A stretch of DNA of 64,000 bases from Marinobacter sp. F4218 (GCF_019443085.1 NZ_JAHZIL010000003.1:124001-188000), one strand, 5' to 3'. Shown: positions 1 through 10,890, counted from the first letter of the stretch. Translations and numbers: made by a program. Notes: generated by a model not told the origin, from the sequence alone.

Positions 1-74
1 AGGGACACGATCAATAGACCGATGATGATCTTGGCAATGGTGCCCTGGGCATTTTCCCGAATATCTTGAAGCAT
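1..74 (-). CDS. ppiD: PpiD periplasmic folding chaperone, N-terminal fragment
   Basis: Only about the first 24 codons lie in the window; the gene runs off the left edge. The translation begins MLQDIRENAQGTIAKIIIGL, the usual start of PpiD/SurA_N_3 proteins: a short cytoplasmic segment followed by a single membrane anchor (IAKIIIGLLIVS). In the family this anchor is followed by a periplasmic chaperone region with a parvulin-type prolyl isomerase domain, which cannot be seen here. Its position just downstream of hupB on the same strand matches the lon-hupB-ppiD order common in gammaproteobacteria and supports the call. Confidence 0.8.
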   Translation of the reverse strand, partial: MLQDIRENAQGTIAKIIIGLLIVS

Positions 75-227
75 GTTTCTCCCGAATCCTGTTCAAGGTC
101 GTGCAGTTTTTATCTATAGGCGATGAGCGTTAGGGCGCCGAACGTAAAAAGGCGCACCCTGTCCGGAATGCGCCTTAAATTCTTCTTGGGTAGCCCCCTG
201 CGACAGGGGCTGCCAGAGAAAGAACCG

Positions 228-500
228 TTACTTAACGGCGTCTTTCAAGGCCTTGCCTGCTTTGAACCCAGGCACTTTGGAGGCCGGAATCTTGATCTCG
301 GCACCAGTCTGCGGGTTGCGGCCGGTGCGAGCAGCACGCTCTTTAACGGAGAAAGTACCAAAACCGATCAGAGTAACCTGATCGCCTTTTTTCAGGGCAC
401 CGGTAATGGAATTGGTCATGGCATCCAGAGCACGGCCAGCGGCGGCTTTGGAAATATCTGAGGACTCTGCAATTGCATCGATAAGTTCGGACTTGTTCAC
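228..500 (-). CDS. hupB: DNA-binding protein HU-beta
   Basis: This gene encodes a 90-residue histone-like nucleoid protein that dimerises and bends DNA. The sequence has the full HU fold: an N-terminal helical part starting [14 protein letters not shown], the conserved GFGTFSV turn, and the DNA-gripping arm [12 protein letters not shown] with the intercalating proline. The start is a GTG preceded by AAGGGG at good spacing; an in-frame ATG 32 codons upstream would add a tail foreign to the family. It follows lon on the same strand and precedes ppiD. A strong promoter lies about 190 nt upstream of the GTG. Confidence 0.97.
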   Translation of the reverse strand: MNKSELIDAIAESSDISKAAAGRALDAMTNSITGALKKGDQVTLIGFGTFSVKERAARTGRNPQTGAEIKIPASKVPGFKAGKALKDAVK

Positions 501-694
501 ACTAAACCCCTTCGATTTCAGGTTGAAGATGTTATAGGTTGGTTTGTTTTTTCTCGGACGTTCTCGACTATCGCATAAGCGGTCGGAGAATTCCATTCTT
601 CAGTTTTCTTATTCCTTTCGGTTTTTTAACCGGTGTTCGGAATAGGCACTTACTGCGCGGGAGCCCTTGGTATTGGCTGCTTCACGGCGAAACA

Positions 695-724
695 GTTATA
701 CCAACGGCCTCTCTCACGTGTCAA
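695..724 (-). promoter_or_regulatory. Sigma-70 promoter for hupB
   Basis: On the minus strand TTGACA (719-724) and TATAAC (695-700) are separated by 18 bp. This is a near-consensus promoter placed just after the lon stop codon. It predicts a start near 688 and a leader of almost 190 nt before the hupB GTG. Confidence 0.75.
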
Positions 725-739
725 CAACTCATCAAGCCT

Positions 740-3157
740 TTAATGAGTATTTATGCGTTCTGCACTATCGCTTTCGTCATCGCGGGGCTTGCCGGAACCT
801 GCTCCGGAAGACTCATCTTCTGCCCGGGGTTCGGGCGGATAGGCCAGCGCAATATCCAGAACTTCGTCGATCCATTTAACCGGACGAATCTCCAGAGACT
901 CCTTTATGTTTTCCGGTATCTCTTTGAGATCACGGACATTTTCATCCGGGATCAGGACCGTTTTGATACCACCGCGGTGCGCTGCCAGCAGCTTTTCCTT
1001 GAGCCCGCCGATGGCCAGAACCCGACCTCGAAGAGTGATCTCACCGGTCATCGCCACGTCTGCCCTGACCGGAATCTTGGTCAGCGCAGAAACCAGGGCC
1101 GTGCACATGCCAATACCGGCACTCGGACCGTCTTTCGGCGTTGCACCCTCGGGAACGTGAATGTGCAGATCGTGTTTTTCGTGGAAATCGTCGGCAATTC
1201 CCAGCCCCGGCGCACGACTGCGAACCACTGTCAGGGCGGTCTGGATTGACTCCTGCATGACATCGCCCAGAGAACCGGTCTTAACTACCCGCCCCTTGCC
1301 CGGGGTCAGAGCGCATTCGATGGTAAGCAGCTCACCACCAACCTGGGTCCAGGCAAGTCCGGTCACCTGTCCAATCTGGTTCTTTTCTTCCGCCAGACCG
1401 TACTTGAACTTCTTCACCCCGGAGTAATCCTCCAACGCGTCTGGCTCAAGAGTCACAGAGGCCTTGTCATTGCTCTCGACATGCTCGCGCACCACCTTGC
1501 GGCAAATCTTGGCAATTTCACGCTCAAGGCCGCGTACGCCCGCTTCCCGGGTGTAATAGCGAATCAGATCCCTCAAGGTTTCCTCAGGAATCACCAGTTC
1601 GTCCTTGCGCAGGCCGTTCGCCTTGATCTGTTTCGGCAACAGGTAACGCAATGCAATGTTTACCTTCTCGTCCTCGGTGTACCCGGGAATGCGGATAATC
1701 TCCATCCGGTCCAGAAGGGCCGGCGGAATGTCCATGGAATTGGAGGTACACACGAACATGACATCCGAGAGGTCGTAATCCACCTCCAGGTAATGATCGT
1801 TGAAGGTGTGATTCTGCTCTGGATCCAGCACCTCGAGCAGCGCCGATGCAGGGTCGCCACGATGGTCCATGCCCATCTTGTCGATCTCATCGAACAGGAA
1901 CAGCGGATTTCTCACGCCGACCTTGGACAGCTTCTGCAACAACTTGCCAGGAAGCGCGCCGATATAGGTTTTCCGGTGACCCCGGATTTCGGCTTCATCG
2001 CGCACACCACCGAGCGCCATGCGCGTGTATTTCCGATTGGTCGCCCTGGCGATCGATTGGCCAAGCGAGGTCTTGCCGACTCCCGGAGGCCCCACCAGAC
2101 ACAGCACCGGACCTTTCACTTTCTTCACGCGGCTCTGAACCGCCAGGTACTCGAGAATCCGCTTTTTGACCTCGTCCAGCCCGTAGTGGTCCCGGTCCAG
2201 AATCTCACGGGCCTTTTCGATGTCATGACGGACCCGGCTGCGCTTCTTCCAGGGCACCGCCAGCATCCAGTCGATGTACCCACGCACCACCGTGGCTTCG
2301 GCCGACATCGGCGACATCATCTTGAGCTTGTTCAGTTCGGTCTCGGTCTTCTTGCGCGCCTCTTCAGGCAGGCCCGCCTCCTCAAGCTTCTGCTCAAGTT
2401 CTTCAAAATCGTTGTTACCCTCACCCAGATTGCCCATCTCCTTCTGGATGGCCTTCATCTGCTCATTCAGGTAATACTCGCGCTGGCTGCGCTCCATCTG
2501 CTTTTTGACGCGACCGCGAATGCGCTTCTCAACTTCGATCAGATCGATCTCGCCGTCCAGCTTACCCAGGAGCAGATCCACCCGCTTGCGCACATCCAGC
2601 GCCTCCAGCAGTTCCTGCTTCTCCGGAATTCGCATTTCCAGATGCGCAGCCATGGTATCCGCCAGGCGCTCCAGTTCCTCGATACCGGTCAGCGCGTTGG
2701 ACACCTCTGACGGCACCTTTTTGGAGAGCTTCACGTACTTCTCGAATTCGTCCATCAGGGTCTTGATCAGAACGTCCTGCTCACGCTCGGGGAGCCCTTC
2801 CTCGTCCATCAACACCGCACCACCGGAGAGGTAATCACCCTCCGAAATGTCGCTGATGGTTGCCCGGGCATTACCTTCAACCAGCACCTTCACAGTGCCA
2901 TCCGGGAGCCGCAGCATCTGCAATACGGTCGCCAGTGTGCCCATATCGAAAACATCGCCGGGGCCAGGCTCGTCGGTGGAGGCATCCCGCTGGGCAACCA
3001 GGAGGATTTCCTTACTTCCTTCCATTGCGGCTTCAAGCGCCTGAATGGATTTTTCGCGGCCCACAAACAGCGGGACCACCATGTGCGGGAACACCACCAC
3101 ATCACGCAACGGCAGCAACGGGTATTCGTGCACAGTATTTTCGGGTATCCGGGTCAT
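740..3157 (-). CDS. lon: ATP-dependent protease Lon
   Basis: Lon is a cytoplasmic AAA+ serine protease that unfolds and degrades damaged proteins and short-lived regulators. The 805-residue product has the whole family architecture: an N-terminal LON substrate-binding domain ([18 protein letters not shown]), a coiled-coil middle, the AAA+ module with Walker A GPPGVGKT and Walker [10 protein letters not shown], and a C-terminal protease domain with the catalytic serine in PKDGPSAG. The tail after the protease domain is acidic, serine-rich and dispensable-looking. AGAGG precedes the ATG by seven bases. The gene sits between clpX and hupB, and a sigma-32-like promoter lies upstream. Confidence 0.98.
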   Translation of the reverse strand: MTRIPENTVHEYPLLPLRDVVVFPHMVVPLFVGREKSIQALEAAMEGSKEILLVAQRDASTDEPGPGDVFDMGTLATVLQMLRLPDGTVKVLVEGNARATISDISEGDYLSGGAVLMDEEGLPEREQDVLIKTLMDEFEKYVKLSKKVPSEVSNALTGIEELERLADTMAAHLEMRIPEKQELLEALDVRKRVDLLLGKLDGEIDLIEVEKRIRGRVKKQMERSQREYYLNEQMKAIQKEMGNLGEGNNDFEELEQKLEEAGLPEEARKKTETELNKLKMMSPMSAEATVVRGYIDWMLAVPWKKRSRVRHDIEKAREILDRDHYGLDEVKKRILEYLAVQSRVKKVKGPVLCLVGPPGVGKTSLGQSIARATNRKYTRMALGGVRDEAEIRGHRKTYIGALPGKLLQKLSKVGVRNPLFLFDEIDKMGMDHRGDPASALLEVLDPEQNHTFNDHYLEVDYDLSDVMFVCTSNSMDIPPALLDRMEIIRIPGYTEDEKVNIALRYLLPKQIKANGLRKDELVIPEETLRDLIRYYTREAGVRGLEREIAKICRKVVREHVESNDKASVTLEPDALEDYSGVKKFKYGLAEEKNQIGQVTGLAWTQVGGELLTIECALTPGKGRVVKTGSLGDVMQESIQTALTVVRSRAPGLGIADDFHEKHDLHIHVPEGATPKDGPSAGIGMCTALVSALTKIPVRADVAMTGEITLRGRVLAIGGLKEKLLAAHRGGIKTVLIPDENVRDLKEIPENIKESLEIRPVKWIDEVLDIALAYPPEPRAEDESSGAGSGKPRDDESDSAERINTH

Positions 3158-3198
3158 AGGGAATCCTCTGACGGTGTTTCTTTGAGCATATCACCCTT

Positions 3199-3226
3199 CA
3201 TTGGGGCGCCCGCATAAATTGCAATC
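3199..3226 (-). promoter_or_regulatory. Candidate sigma-32 (heat-shock) promoter of lon
   Basis: Read on the minus strand, TTGCAA is followed after 12 bp by CCCCAAT. This resembles the RpoH consensus (CTTGAAA, 12-15 bp, CCCCATNT) and lies about 45 bp upstream of the lon ATG. lon is a classic RpoH target, so the position fits. No experiment supports it here. Confidence 0.55.
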
Positions 3227-3272
3227 TTTTTACCAAACGAAACAGAGAGGGAGAATGGGGAAACAGAACGCG

Positions 3273-3292
3273 AAAAGGGGCGTTGCCGCCCC
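3273..3292 (-). terminator. Terminator after clpX
   Basis: On the minus strand GGGGCG-GCAA-CGCCCC is followed by TTTT. It lies about 33 bp past the clpX stop codon and separates clpX from lon. Confidence 0.65.
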
Positions 3293-3324
3293 TCTCCTGT
3301 GTACCTTGATGTCAGACCAACTGA

Positions 3325-4608
3325 TCAGTCTTCCGGTACAGCCTTGGCATGATCACTACTGGCGTAAATCTTGAAGGGCTCGGAGTCCCCGTCAATCACG
3401 CTTTCATCGATCACAACCTTGGTTACGTCGTGCTCTGACGGGATCTGATACATGGTATCCAGCAGCGTGGCTTCCATGATCGAGCGCAGTCCACGAGCAC
3501 CGGTCTTCCGTTCCATGGCCTTGCGCGCCACAGCCCGCAAAGCATCTTCCCGGAAATCCAGCTCGACGCCTTCCATATCGAACAGCTTCTGATACTGCTT
3601 GGTCAGCGCGTTCTTCGGCTCCGTCAGGATCTGCACCAACGCGGCTTCATCCAGCTCGGTCAGAGTCGCGACCACCGGGAGACGGCCCACAAACTCTGGA
3701 ATCAGGCCGAACTTGACCAGATCCTCGGTTTCCACATCCTTGATGATGTCACCGGCGCTCTTCTTGTCCTCTTCGCTGACCACAGCTGCCGAGAAACCAA
3801 TGGAACTCCGCTCTGAACGCTCCTGAATCACCTTGTCCAGGCCTGCAAAGGCACCACCACAGATAAACAGGATGTTGCCGGTATCCACCTGCAAAAACTC
3901 CTGTTGCGGATGCTTGCGCCCGCCCTGAGGCGGAACCGACGCCACCGTGCCTTCGATCAGCTTCAACAGCGCCTGCTGCACACCCTCGCCAGACACATCC
4001 CGGGTGATTGACGGGTTATCTGACTTGCGGGAGATCTTGTCGATCTCATCGATGTAGACGATACCGCGCTGGGCCTTGTCGACATCGTAATCGCACTTCT
4101 GAAGCAGCTTCTGGATGATGTTCTCGACATCCTCGCCCACATAGCCGGCTTCGGTCAGCGTCGTGGCATCCGCGATGGTGAACGGCACATTCAACATCCG
4201 CGCCAGAGTTTCAGCCAGCAGAGTCTTGCCGCTACCGGTCGGTCCGATCAGAAGAATGTTGCTCTTGCCGAGCTCAACATCCGCCTTGCCCTCACCGTAG
4301 CGCAGGCGTTTATAGTGGTTGTAAACCGCCACCGAAAGCACAACCTTGGCACGGTCCTGACCAATAACATACTCATTCAGAGTGTCGCGGATTTCTGCGG
4401 GTGTCGGGAGCCGGTCGCTGGCTTCTTCCTGAGCATTTTCCTGAATCTCTTCACGGATAATGTCATTGCACAGGTCAACGCACTCGTCGCAGATGAACAC
4501 CGAGGGCCCTGCAATGAGCTTACGGACTTCATGCTGGCTCTTTCCGCAAAACGAGCAGTAAAGCAACTTGCCGTTATCGTCGCCTCTGCCGTTTCTTTCA
4601 TCTGCCAT
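3325..4608 (-). CDS. clpX: ClpX unfoldase, ATP-binding subunit of ClpXP
   Basis: ClpX recognises tagged proteins, unfolds them with ATP and feeds them to ClpP. The 427-residue protein has an N-terminal treble-clef zinc domain (C18, C21, C40, C43), a Walker A motif GPTGSGKT, Walker [10 protein letters not shown], the pore loop GYVGEDVE, the IGFSAAV loop used for docking on ClpP, and sensor-2 TGARGLR. Length and order are normal. AGAGG lies seven bases before the ATG. It follows clpP by 76 bp on the same strand, the usual order, so the two are probably partly cotranscribed. Confidence 0.98.
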   Translation of the reverse strand: MADERNGRGDDNGKLLYCSFCGKSQHEVRKLIAGPSVFICDECVDLCNDIIREEIQENAQEEASDRLPTPAEIRDTLNEYVIGQDRAKVVLSVAVYNHYKRLRYGEGKADVELGKSNILLIGPTGSGKTLLAETLARMLNVPFTIADATTLTEAGYVGEDVENIIQKLLQKCDYDVDKAQRGIVYIDEIDKISRKSDNPSITRDVSGEGVQQALLKLIEGTVASVPPQGGRKHPQQEFLQVDTGNILFICGGAFAGLDKVIQERSERSSIGFSAAVVSEEDKKSAGDIIKDVETEDLVKFGLIPEFVGRLPVVATLTELDEAALVQILTEPKNALTKQYQKLFDMEGVELDFREDALRAVARKAMERKTGARGLRSIMEATLLDTMYQIPSEHDVTKVVIDESVIDGDSEPFKIYASSDHAKAVPED

Positions 4609-4684
4609 TGAATTACCTCTGATCTTGGTTAGCCGGCGTTACTGGCTAATACGCCGGCCAAGTATGATGCGATTACTTCCAGTA

Positions 4685-5320
4685 TTATTTATTCGGTACG
4701 CGCTTATCAAGTATAGAATCAATGAGCCCGTAGTCTTTCGCCTGCATCGGATCCATAAAGTAATCACGATCGGTGTCTTTGGCGATGGTATCCAGCTCCT
4801 GACCGGTGTGATGGGCCAGAATCGAGTTCAGGGTATGACGGATCTTGAGAATTTCACGGGTGTGAATCTCGATATCGGTCGCCTGGCCCTGATACCCACC
4901 CAACGGCTGGTGGATCATGACCCGGGAGTTCGGCAGGCAAGCGCGCTTGCCTGCGGCGCCACCGGCTAACAGAAACGCGCCCATGCTTGCGGCCTGACCC
5001 ACGCACAGCGTGGCGACATCCGGCTTGATGAACTGCATGGTATCGTAGATCGACATACCGGCAGTGACTGACCCACCCGGGCTGTTGATGTACAGGTGGA
5101 TGTCCTTGTCCGGGTTCTCGGATTCCAGGAACAGCAGTTGGGCAACAATCAGGTTCGCCATGTGGTCTTCAACCGGGCCAACCATGAAAATCACCCGCTC
5201 CTTGAGCAGACGGGAGTATATGTCGAACGAACGCTCGCCCCGAGCAGTCTGTTCAATAACAATCGGCACCAGGCCGGAATTGGTAACCATTGCGGGACCA
5301 TCAATTGGTTTCTGCGTCAT
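4685..5320 (-). CDS. clpP: ClpP protease, proteolytic subunit
   Basis: ClpP forms the double-heptamer serine protease chamber of ClpXP. The catalytic triad is visible as S112 ([10 protein letters not shown]), H137 ([10 protein letters not shown]) and D186 (TDRDYFM). The N-terminus carries a short propeptide-like extension as in other proteobacteria. AAGGAG lies 11 bases before the ATG. It is the second gene of the tig-clpP-clpX-lon series; a hairpin separates it from tig. Confidence 0.98.
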   Translation of the reverse strand: MTQKPIDGPAMVTNSGLVPIVIEQTARGERSFDIYSRLLKERVIFMVGPVEDHMANLIVAQLLFLESENPDKDIHLYINSPGGSVTAGMSIYDTMQFIKPDVATLCVGQAASMGAFLLAGGAAGKRACLPNSRVMIHQPLGGYQGQATDIEIHTREILKIRHTLNSILAHHTGQELDTIAKDTDRDYFMDPMQAKDYGLIDSILDKRVPNK

Positions 5321-5421
5321 GTGCGCCTGAACTCCTTATGGACAATGGGTCGTGGACTCGCGCCACGGCGTTCATTACAGGTGTTTTTCACCTCTTACTT
5401 TGCCAGCCGCAGGCCCAGATG

Positions 5422-5448
5422 AAAACAGCCGGACAAGCCGGCTGTTTT
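5422..5448 (-). terminator. Hairpin terminator between tig and clpP
   Basis: AAAACAGCCGG, a 5-nt loop, then CCGGCTGTTTT form an 11-bp stem with T-run, about 45 bp past the tig stop. It should at least partly end tig transcription before clpP. Confidence 0.65.
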
Positions 5449-5494
5449 CTGAATTCGGCCAGCAGGGCCAGAATCAGTTCCGGCCCCGGCAGGA

Positions 5495-6799
5495 TCAGCG
5501 CTGAGGCTGACCAGCCTGAACGGCTTCTTCGTACTTGACCTTTTTCTCTTTGACCTTGGCCTTGTCCAGAACAAAATCGACAACCGCATCTTCAAGCACT
5601 GAAGACTCAATCTGCGACTTCTGCTCAGGATTGCTGTTGAAGTGGGCAACAACTTCTTCAGGCTGTTCATACGTAGATGCGATCTCCTGGATCTTTTCAT
5701 CTACCTTGGCCGGATCCGCCTTCAGATCATTCTGCTTGACCACTTCCTGGAACAGCAGGCCTGTCTTGACGCGCCGCTCAGCCTGCTCCTGGAAAATTTC
5801 CTTCGGCAGCTGCTGGAAATCAACCTGGCCACCGAAACGCTGAACCGCGTCCTGACGCAGGCGATCAATTTCCTGATCGACCAGCGCAGCCGGCACGTCC
5901 AGCTCGGTGCTTTCAAGCAGCCCGTCAACCACGTCGTTCTTGACCTTGTTGGAGACCGCCTGCTTCAGCTCGCGCTCCATGTTCTTCTTCACTTCCTCGC
6001 GGAAAGTGGCTTCATCTTCCGCCTCAATACCGAACTTCTTGAAGAATTCCGTATCAAGTTCCGGCAGCTGCGGCTCTTCAACCTTGTGGATCTTGACCTC
6101 GAATTTCGCCGGCTTACCCGCCAGTTCTTCGTTGTGGTAATCGTCCGGGAAGGTCACTTCAATTTCCATGTCCTCGCCGGCCTTACCGCCCTGAATGGCC
6201 TTTTCGAATCCAGGGATCATCTGGCCAGAGCCCAGGGTCAAACGATGACCTTCAGCGGCACCGCCCTCGAACTCCTCGCCATCAATGAAGCCTTTGAAAT
6301 CAATGGTAAGCACGTCCTTGTTCTTGGACTTGCGCTTGACTTCCTTCATGGTGGCCTGCTGACGACGCAGGTTATCGATCATGTTGTCGATATCCTTGTC
6401 GGAGATTTCAGAAGTCAGCTTCTCGACAGAAACCTTGCCCAGATCCCCCAGTTCGATTTCCGGGAGTACCTCGAAAATCGCAACAAACTCTAGATCCTTG
6501 CCTTCTTCCATGGTCTTCGGTTCGAACTTGGGCCAGCCCGCAGGATTGATGTCCTGCTCCTGCAGTGCCTTGATGTACTGGTCACGCATGACTTCGCCAA
6601 CCACTTCCTGGCGGACGCTGTCACCGAAACGACGCTTGACCACCTTCATGGGCACCTTGCCCGGGCGGAAACCGTTCAGACGCACAGTACGTGCTGTTTC
6701 CTGCAGGCGTTTCTGAACCGCCTGATCAATTTCCTGGGCGGGCACACCAATCGTCATGCGACGTTCGATGTTGGAGGTCGTTTCAACAGACACTTGCAT
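5495..6799 (-). CDS. tig: Trigger factor, ribosome-bound chaperone
   Basis: Trigger factor binds ribosomal protein L23 at the exit tunnel and shields nascent chains. The 434-residue protein has the ribosome-binding domain with the signature loop GFRPGKVP near residues 44-51, a central FKBP-type domain (about 150-245, with GFIDGEEFEGG and MIPGFEKAIQG) and the long C-terminal helical chaperone arms. Length is normal. It is first in the tig-clpP-clpX-lon series. An extended -10-like TGATAAACT lies further upstream but has a poor -35, so the promoter is uncertain. Confidence 0.98.
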   Translation of the reverse strand: MQVSVETTSNIERRMTIGVPAQEIDQAVQKRLQETARTVRLNGFRPGKVPMKVVKRRFGDSVRQEVVGEVMRDQYIKALQEQDINPAGWPKFEPKTMEEGKDLEFVAIFEVLPEIELGDLGKVSVEKLTSEISDKDIDNMIDNLRRQQATMKEVKRKSKNKDVLTIDFKGFIDGEEFEGGAAEGHRLTLGSGQMIPGFEKAIQGGKAGEDMEIEVTFPDDYHNEELAGKPAKFEVKIHKVEEPQLPELDTEFFKKFGIEAEDEATFREEVKKNMERELKQAVSNKVKNDVVDGLLESTELDVPAALVDQEIDRLRQDAVQRFGGQVDFQQLPKEIFQEQAERRVKTGLLFQEVVKQNDLKADPAKVDEKIQEIASTYEQPEEVVAHFNSNPEQKSQIESSVLEDAVVDFVLDKAKVKEKKVKYEEAVQAGQPQR

Positions 6800-7020
6800 G
6801 GAAGATCCTCAAATAACAGGTTCAGTATGTGAATGAAATAAAAGCAAAAAGTCCATTTTGGGGTGAACTCCCGCAAAAGGACCGAAATTTAAAAGCCGAC
6901 AGTTTATCACGGTTTGGCCTACCGAGAGAATCACTTGCCACAAGCAGTTCCCGGAGCGGGGCAATACCGGACCGACTTACTGTGAAATAGATTTGGGGAC
7001 AAAAAGAGAAAAAGAAAGGG

Positions 7021-7105
7021 TGGTGCGAGAGGAGAGACTCGAACTCTCACGGGTTGCCCCACTGGAACCTAAATCCAGCGCGTCTACCAGTTCCGCCACT
7101 CTCGC
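7021..7105 (-). tRNA. tRNA-Leu (UAG)
   Basis: This class II tRNA reads GCGAGAG...CTCTCGC-A-CCA on the minus strand. The anticodon loop TTTAGGT gives anticodon UAG, the variable arm is long and CCA is encoded. It is the last gene of the four-tRNA cluster. Confidence 0.95.
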
Positions 7106-7180
7106 ACATCATCTGCAAAACCCAGGAATTGCCGTTGCCAGCAGGGAGTCATGCAGAAGCGGAAAACAAATCAGGAAAAA

Positions 7181-7256
7181 TGGGGTGGACGAAGGGGTTC
7201 GAACCCTCGACCGCAGGAGTCACAATCCTGAGCTCTACCAGCTGAGCTACGTCCAC
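7181..7256 (-). tRNA. tRNA-His (GUG)
   Basis: The acceptor stem is GTGGACG/CGTCCAC, the anticodon is GUG and CCA is encoded. The discriminator is C and the base just before the 5' end (7257) gives the G-1 that is specific to histidine tRNA. Confidence 0.95.
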
Positions 7257-7342
7257 CACAATCAGGACATACCTTTCGGTATTTTCGACCTTTCAACTTT
7301 GCTGGTTGGCGACCCCGGTTTCGGACCAAGCCGACGACTTAA

Positions 7343-7419
7343 TGGCGCGCCCGGCAGGACTCGAACCTGCGACCACCCGCTTAGAAGGCGGGTGCTCTAT
7401 CCAGCTGAGCTACGGGCGC
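7343..7419 (-). tRNA. tRNA-Arg (UCU)
   Basis: The cloverleaf starts GCGCCCG and ends CGGGCGC-G-CCA. The anticodon stem CCGCC/GGCGG flanks TTCTAAG-type loop sequence with anticodon UCU. CCA is encoded. Confidence 0.94.
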
Positions 7420-7452
7420 TTAACCGTTCGCCCACCTGAATACTCAGAAAAG

Positions 7453-7529
7453 TGGTCGGGGTAGAGAGATTCGAACTCCCGACATCCTGCTCCCAAAGCA
7501 GGCGCGCTACCAGACTGCGCTATACCCCG
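7453..7529 (-). tRNA. tRNA-Pro (UGG)
   Basis: The cloverleaf starts CGGGGTA and ends TACCCCG-A-CCA, with anticodon UGG in TTTGGGA and encoded CCA. It is the first gene transcribed in the Pro-Arg-His-Leu cluster, the same set as the proM/argX/hisR/leuT operon of enterics. Confidence 0.95.
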
Positions 7530-7569
7530 TCTGAACTGAACAACAAGTGCCTCAGCAAAGTTGGCGCGC

Positions 7570-7598
7570 ATATTACCGGCGCCGGACCACGCCGTCAA
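7570..7598 (-). promoter_or_regulatory. Promoter of the tRNA cluster
   Basis: On the minus strand TTGACG and TAATAT are separated by 17 bp, about 40 bp upstream of tRNA-Pro. The -10 is followed by GCGCGCC, the GC-rich discriminator typical of stringently controlled stable-RNA promoters. Confidence 0.75.
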
Positions 7599-7761
7599 CA
7601 CGGAATTCCAAATTCACCGAAAGATCAGGATTCTGTATGACGCTGGGCCACCCTAAAAGTTCCCTCATCGCTCCCCCCCCTACCCGCCAATTGGAGTTCC
7701 GCCGGAAGCATGAGACAATGCGCTGCCTTCACTCTCCAACGCCCAACCGACAAGACGAGAC

Positions 7762-8619
7762 ATGAGCGCCAAACTGATTAACGGAAAAGAAATTGCCGCC
7801 GGTGTAAGACAGCAGGTTGCAGCCGGTGTAGAAGCCCGCCAGCAACAGGGATTACGGGCTCCCGGGCTGGCCGTGGTTCTGGTAGGAGACGACCCGGCCT
7901 CCCACGTGTATGTCGGCAACAAACGCAAGGCATGCGATGAAGCCGGCATCCTCTCGCTCTCCTATGACCTGCCGACAGACACCTCCCAGGAAGCCCTGGA
8001 AGCCCTCATTGACGAGTTGAACGAGAACCCGACGGTAGACGGCATCCTCGTTCAACTGCCGCTGCCGGAGCATCTCGATGCGGATCCAATCCTCGTCAAG
8101 ATTCGCCCCGACAAAGACGTGGACGGGTTCCATCCCTACAACATCGGGCGCCTGATGCAGCGTAAGCCGACTCTGAGACCCTGCACCCCGGCCGGCATCA
8201 TCACCCTGCTTGACAGCATTAACACGCCCTATAAGGGTCAGCATGCCGTTATCGTCGGCGCGTCCAACATAGTCGGCAGGCCCATGAGCATGGAACTGCT
8301 GCTCAAAGGTGCAACCATCACTGTTTGCCACCGCTTCACACCGGACCTGGAAAAATTCGTCCGGGAAGCCGATATCCTGGTGGCAGCAGTCGGCAAGCCC
8401 GGCCTGATCCAGGGCGAATGGGTGAAGCCCGGAGCCACAGTGATTGATGTGGGCATCAACCGGATGGCGGACGGCAAGCTGCACGGTGATGTGGACTTCA
8501 AGACGGCAGCGGAACGCGCCGCCTACATCACGCCGGTACCGGGTGGCGTTGGTCCGATGACCATCGCGACCCTGCTGCAGAACACACTCTACGCGGCAGA
8601 CGTCCTGCACAAGGACTGA
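7762..8619 (+). CDS. folD: FolD bifunctional methylene-THF dehydrogenase/cyclohydrolase
   Basis: FolD interconverts 5,10-methylene-, methenyl- and 10-formyl-tetrahydrofolate with NADP in the cytoplasm. The 285-residue product has the catalytic [13 protein letters not shown] segment (Tyr and Lys of the active site), the [10 protein letters not shown] motif, the Rossmann region [10 protein letters not shown] and the C-terminal signature PGGVGPMT. Length is normal. It stands alone between the tRNA cluster and glcB and ends in a strong two-way terminator. The Shine-Dalgarno sequence is weak (GACGAGAC). Confidence 0.97.
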   Translation: MSAKLINGKEIAAGVRQQVAAGVEARQQQGLRAPGLAVVLVGDDPASHVYVGNKRKACDEAGILSLSYDLPTDTSQEALEALIDELNENPTVDGILVQLPLPEHLDADPILVKIRPDKDVDGFHPYNIGRLMQRKPTLRPCTPAGIITLLDSINTPYKGQHAVIVGASNIVGRPMSMELLLKGATITVCHRFTPDLEKFVREADILVAAVGKPGLIQGEWVKPGATVIDVGINRMADGKLHGDVDFKTAAERAAYITPVPGGVGPMTIATLLQNTLYAADVLHKD

Positions 8620-8660
8620 CGCCCCGCGCCGGAGATTCAGGCCTTGACCACTCCTCCAGA

Positions 8661-8695
8661 CACAAAAAACCCCGCATGAAGCGGGGTTTTTTGTG
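8661..8695. terminator. Bidirectional terminator between folD and glcB
   Basis: A 15-bp perfect stem (CACAAAAAACCCCGC/GCGGGGTTTTTTGTG) with a 5-nt loop has an A-run on one side and a T-run on the other. It can therefore end both convergent genes. Confidence 0.9.
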
Positions 8696-8709
8696 TTTCT
8701 CGCTTACGC

Positions 8710-10890
8710 TTATTCGCCGTACTTGGCTTTCGCCTTCAGACGGTAGGCGTGCAGAAGCGGCTCGGTGTAGCCGTTCGGCTGCTCCCGACCCTTGAGGACC
8801 AGATCCATCGCCGCCTGGAAGGCAACACTGTCGTCAAAGTTCGGCGCCATGTTGCGATAGGACGCATCACCGGCGTTTTGCTTATCAACCACAGCAGCCA
8901 TACGCTTCATGGTTTCCTCAATCTGCGCCTCGGTGCAAACACCGTGGTACAGCCAGTTGGTCAACAGCTGGGAGGAGATGCGCAGAGTGGCACGGTCTTC
9001 CATCAGCCCTACGTTGTTGATATCAGGAACCTTGGAACAACCAACGCCCTGCTCAACCCAGCGCACAACATAGCCCAGGATGCCCTGCGCGTTGTTGTCC
9101 AGCTCCTGCTGAATCTCGTCCACGGACAGCGCACCCGGATCGGCCATCACTGGCACGGTCAGGATGTCGTCCAGACTGGCCCGGGCACGGCTCTCAAGTT
9201 CTTTCTGAACATCGGCCACACTGACCTGATGGTAATGAGTGGCGTGCAACGTGGCGGCAGTCGGGGATGGAACCCAGGCGGTGTTGGCGCCGGATTTCGG
9301 GTGACCAATCTTGGCTTCCAGCATGCCGGCCATCAGGTCTGGCATAGCCCACATACCCTTACCAATCTGGGCAACACCACGGAACCCGGTTTCCAGACCG
9401 ATGTCCACGTTCCACTGCTCGTAGGCATTAATCCAGGCCGCCTGCTTCATCTCGCCCTTGCGAATGAACGGCCCCAGCTCCATGGAGGTGTGCATTTCAT
9501 CACCGGTGCGATCCAGGAAGCCGGTATTGATGAAGACTGCCCGCTCTTTGGCGGCATGGATACAGGCCTTCAGGTTAACGGTGGTCCGACGCTCTTCGTC
9601 CATGATACCGACTTTCAGCGTGAACTGGGGCAGACCCAGGGCGTCCTCGACGCGACCGAAGAATTCGTTGGTGAACGCCACTTCTTCCGGGCCATGCATC
9701 TTCGGCTTCACGATGTACATGGAACCTTTGGTACTGTTCTGGAACTGACCCTTGCCTTTCAGGTCATGGATGGCAATCAGGGACGTGATCAGACCATCCA
9801 TCAGACCCTCAGGCACTTCCTGTCCGTCGCTCAGCAGGATGGCCGGATTGGTCATCAGGTGACCAACGTTACGGATGAACATCAGGCTACGGCCTTTCAG
9901 ACTCAGCTCGCCGCCATCCGGGGCCGTGTAGGTGCGGTCTGCGTTCATTTTACGGGTTAGCTGCTTGCCGCCCTTCTCGAAGGTTTCCTGCAGATCACCT
10001 TTCATCAGGCCGAGCCAGTTGCGATAGGCCAGCGCCTTGTCGTCAGCGTCGACGGCTGCCACGGAATCTTCGCAGTCCATGATGGTGGTCAGGGCCGACT
10101 CCATGAGCACGTCCTTGACGTGGGCACCGTCGTCTTTGCCGATCGGGTGGCTGGCATCAATCTGGATCTCGAAGTGCATGCCGTTCTTGACCAGCAGCAC
10201 ACCTGTCGGGGCATCAGCGGCTCCGGTGTAACCGACAAACCCGGACTCATCTTTCAGGCCCGTGGTCTCACCGTTCTGCAGCGTGACGACGAGCTTGCCA
10301 CTCTCAACACTGTACTTGGCGGCGTCTTTGTGACTGCCTGAGGCGAGCGGTGCAGAGCTGTCCAACAGGTTACGAGCCCACTCGATAACCTTGGCACCGC
10401 GCACCGGGTTGTAGCCGGGACCTTTATCCGCACCACCTTCTTCAGAAATGGCGTCGGTACCGTAAAGCGCGTCGTACAGGCTACCCCAACGCGCGTTTGC
10501 GGCGTTCAGGGCGAAACGGGCGTTCATGATCGGCACTACCAGCTGCGGACCTGCCATGGTGGCAACTTCCGGATCAACATTGGAGGTGGAAATCTTGAAA
10601 TCCGCCGGCTCGTCAACCAGGTAACCGATGTCCTTCAGAAAGGACTTGTATTCGGCCATGTCCAGCTTCTGACCTTTGTGGTCACGGTTCCAGCTGTCCA
10701 TCTTTTCCTGGATTGCATCACGCTTGGCCAGCAGTTCGCGATTGCGCGGGGCCAACTCGTTCACGATCTTGTCAAATTCTGCCCAGAATTTGTCAGCGTC
10801 GACACCGGTTCCCGGGATTGCCTCGTTGTTTACGAAATCATACAGATTCTTCGCGACCTGAATGCCGCCGACTTGTACGCGTTCTGTCAT
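8710..10890 (-). CDS. glcB: Malate synthase G
   Basis: Malate synthase G condenses glyoxylate with acetyl-CoA to malate, the second step of the glyoxylate shunt. The product is 726 residues, the normal monomeric G-type length. Visible landmarks are [27 protein letters not shown] N-terminal sequence, the metal-binding region [29 protein letters not shown], and [13 protein letters not shown]. The chosen ATG begins MTERVQVGG and has GAGG upstream; a more distant in-frame start would add 19 unrelated residues. No isocitrate lyase gene is nearby. Its expression would matter most on acetate or fatty acids, together with acnB and ppsA in this window. Confidence 0.97.
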   Translation of the reverse strand: MTERVQVGGIQVAKNLYDFVNNEAIPGTGVDADKFWAEFDKIVNELAPRNRELLAKRDAIQEKMDSWNRDHKGQKLDMAEYKSFLKDIGYLVDEPADFKISTSNVDPEVATMAGPQLVVPIMNARFALNAANARWGSLYDALYGTDAISEEGGADKGPGYNPVRGAKVIEWARNLLDSSAPLASGSHKDAAKYSVESGKLVVTLQNGETTGLKDESGFVGYTGAADAPTGVLLVKNGMHFEIQIDASHPIGKDDGAHVKDVLMESALTTIMDCEDSVAAVDADDKALAYRNWLGLMKGDLQETFEKGGKQLTRKMNADRTYTAPDGGELSLKGRSLMFIRNVGHLMTNPAILLSDGQEVPEGLMDGLITSLIAIHDLKGKGQFQNSTKGSMYIVKPKMHGPEEVAFTNEFFGRVEDALGLPQFTLKVGIMDEERRTTVNLKACIHAAKERAVFINTGFLDRTGDEMHTSMELGPFIRKGEMKQAAWINAYEQWNVDIGLETGFRGVAQIGKGMWAMPDLMAGMLEAKIGHPKSGANTAWVPSPTAATLHATHYHQVSVADVQKELESRARASLDDILTVPVMADPGALSVDEIQQELDNNAQGILGYVVRWVEQGVGCSKVPDINNVGLMEDRATLRISSQLLTNWLYHGVCTEAQIEETMKRMAAVVDKQNAGDASYRNMAPNFDDSVAFQAAMDLVLKGREQPNGYTEPLLHAYRLKAKAKYGE

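Noticed and set aside
6993..7439. A 148-codon open frame across the tRNA cluster
   Set aside because: It runs through three tRNA genes on the opposite strand; the tRNA structures explain the sequence.
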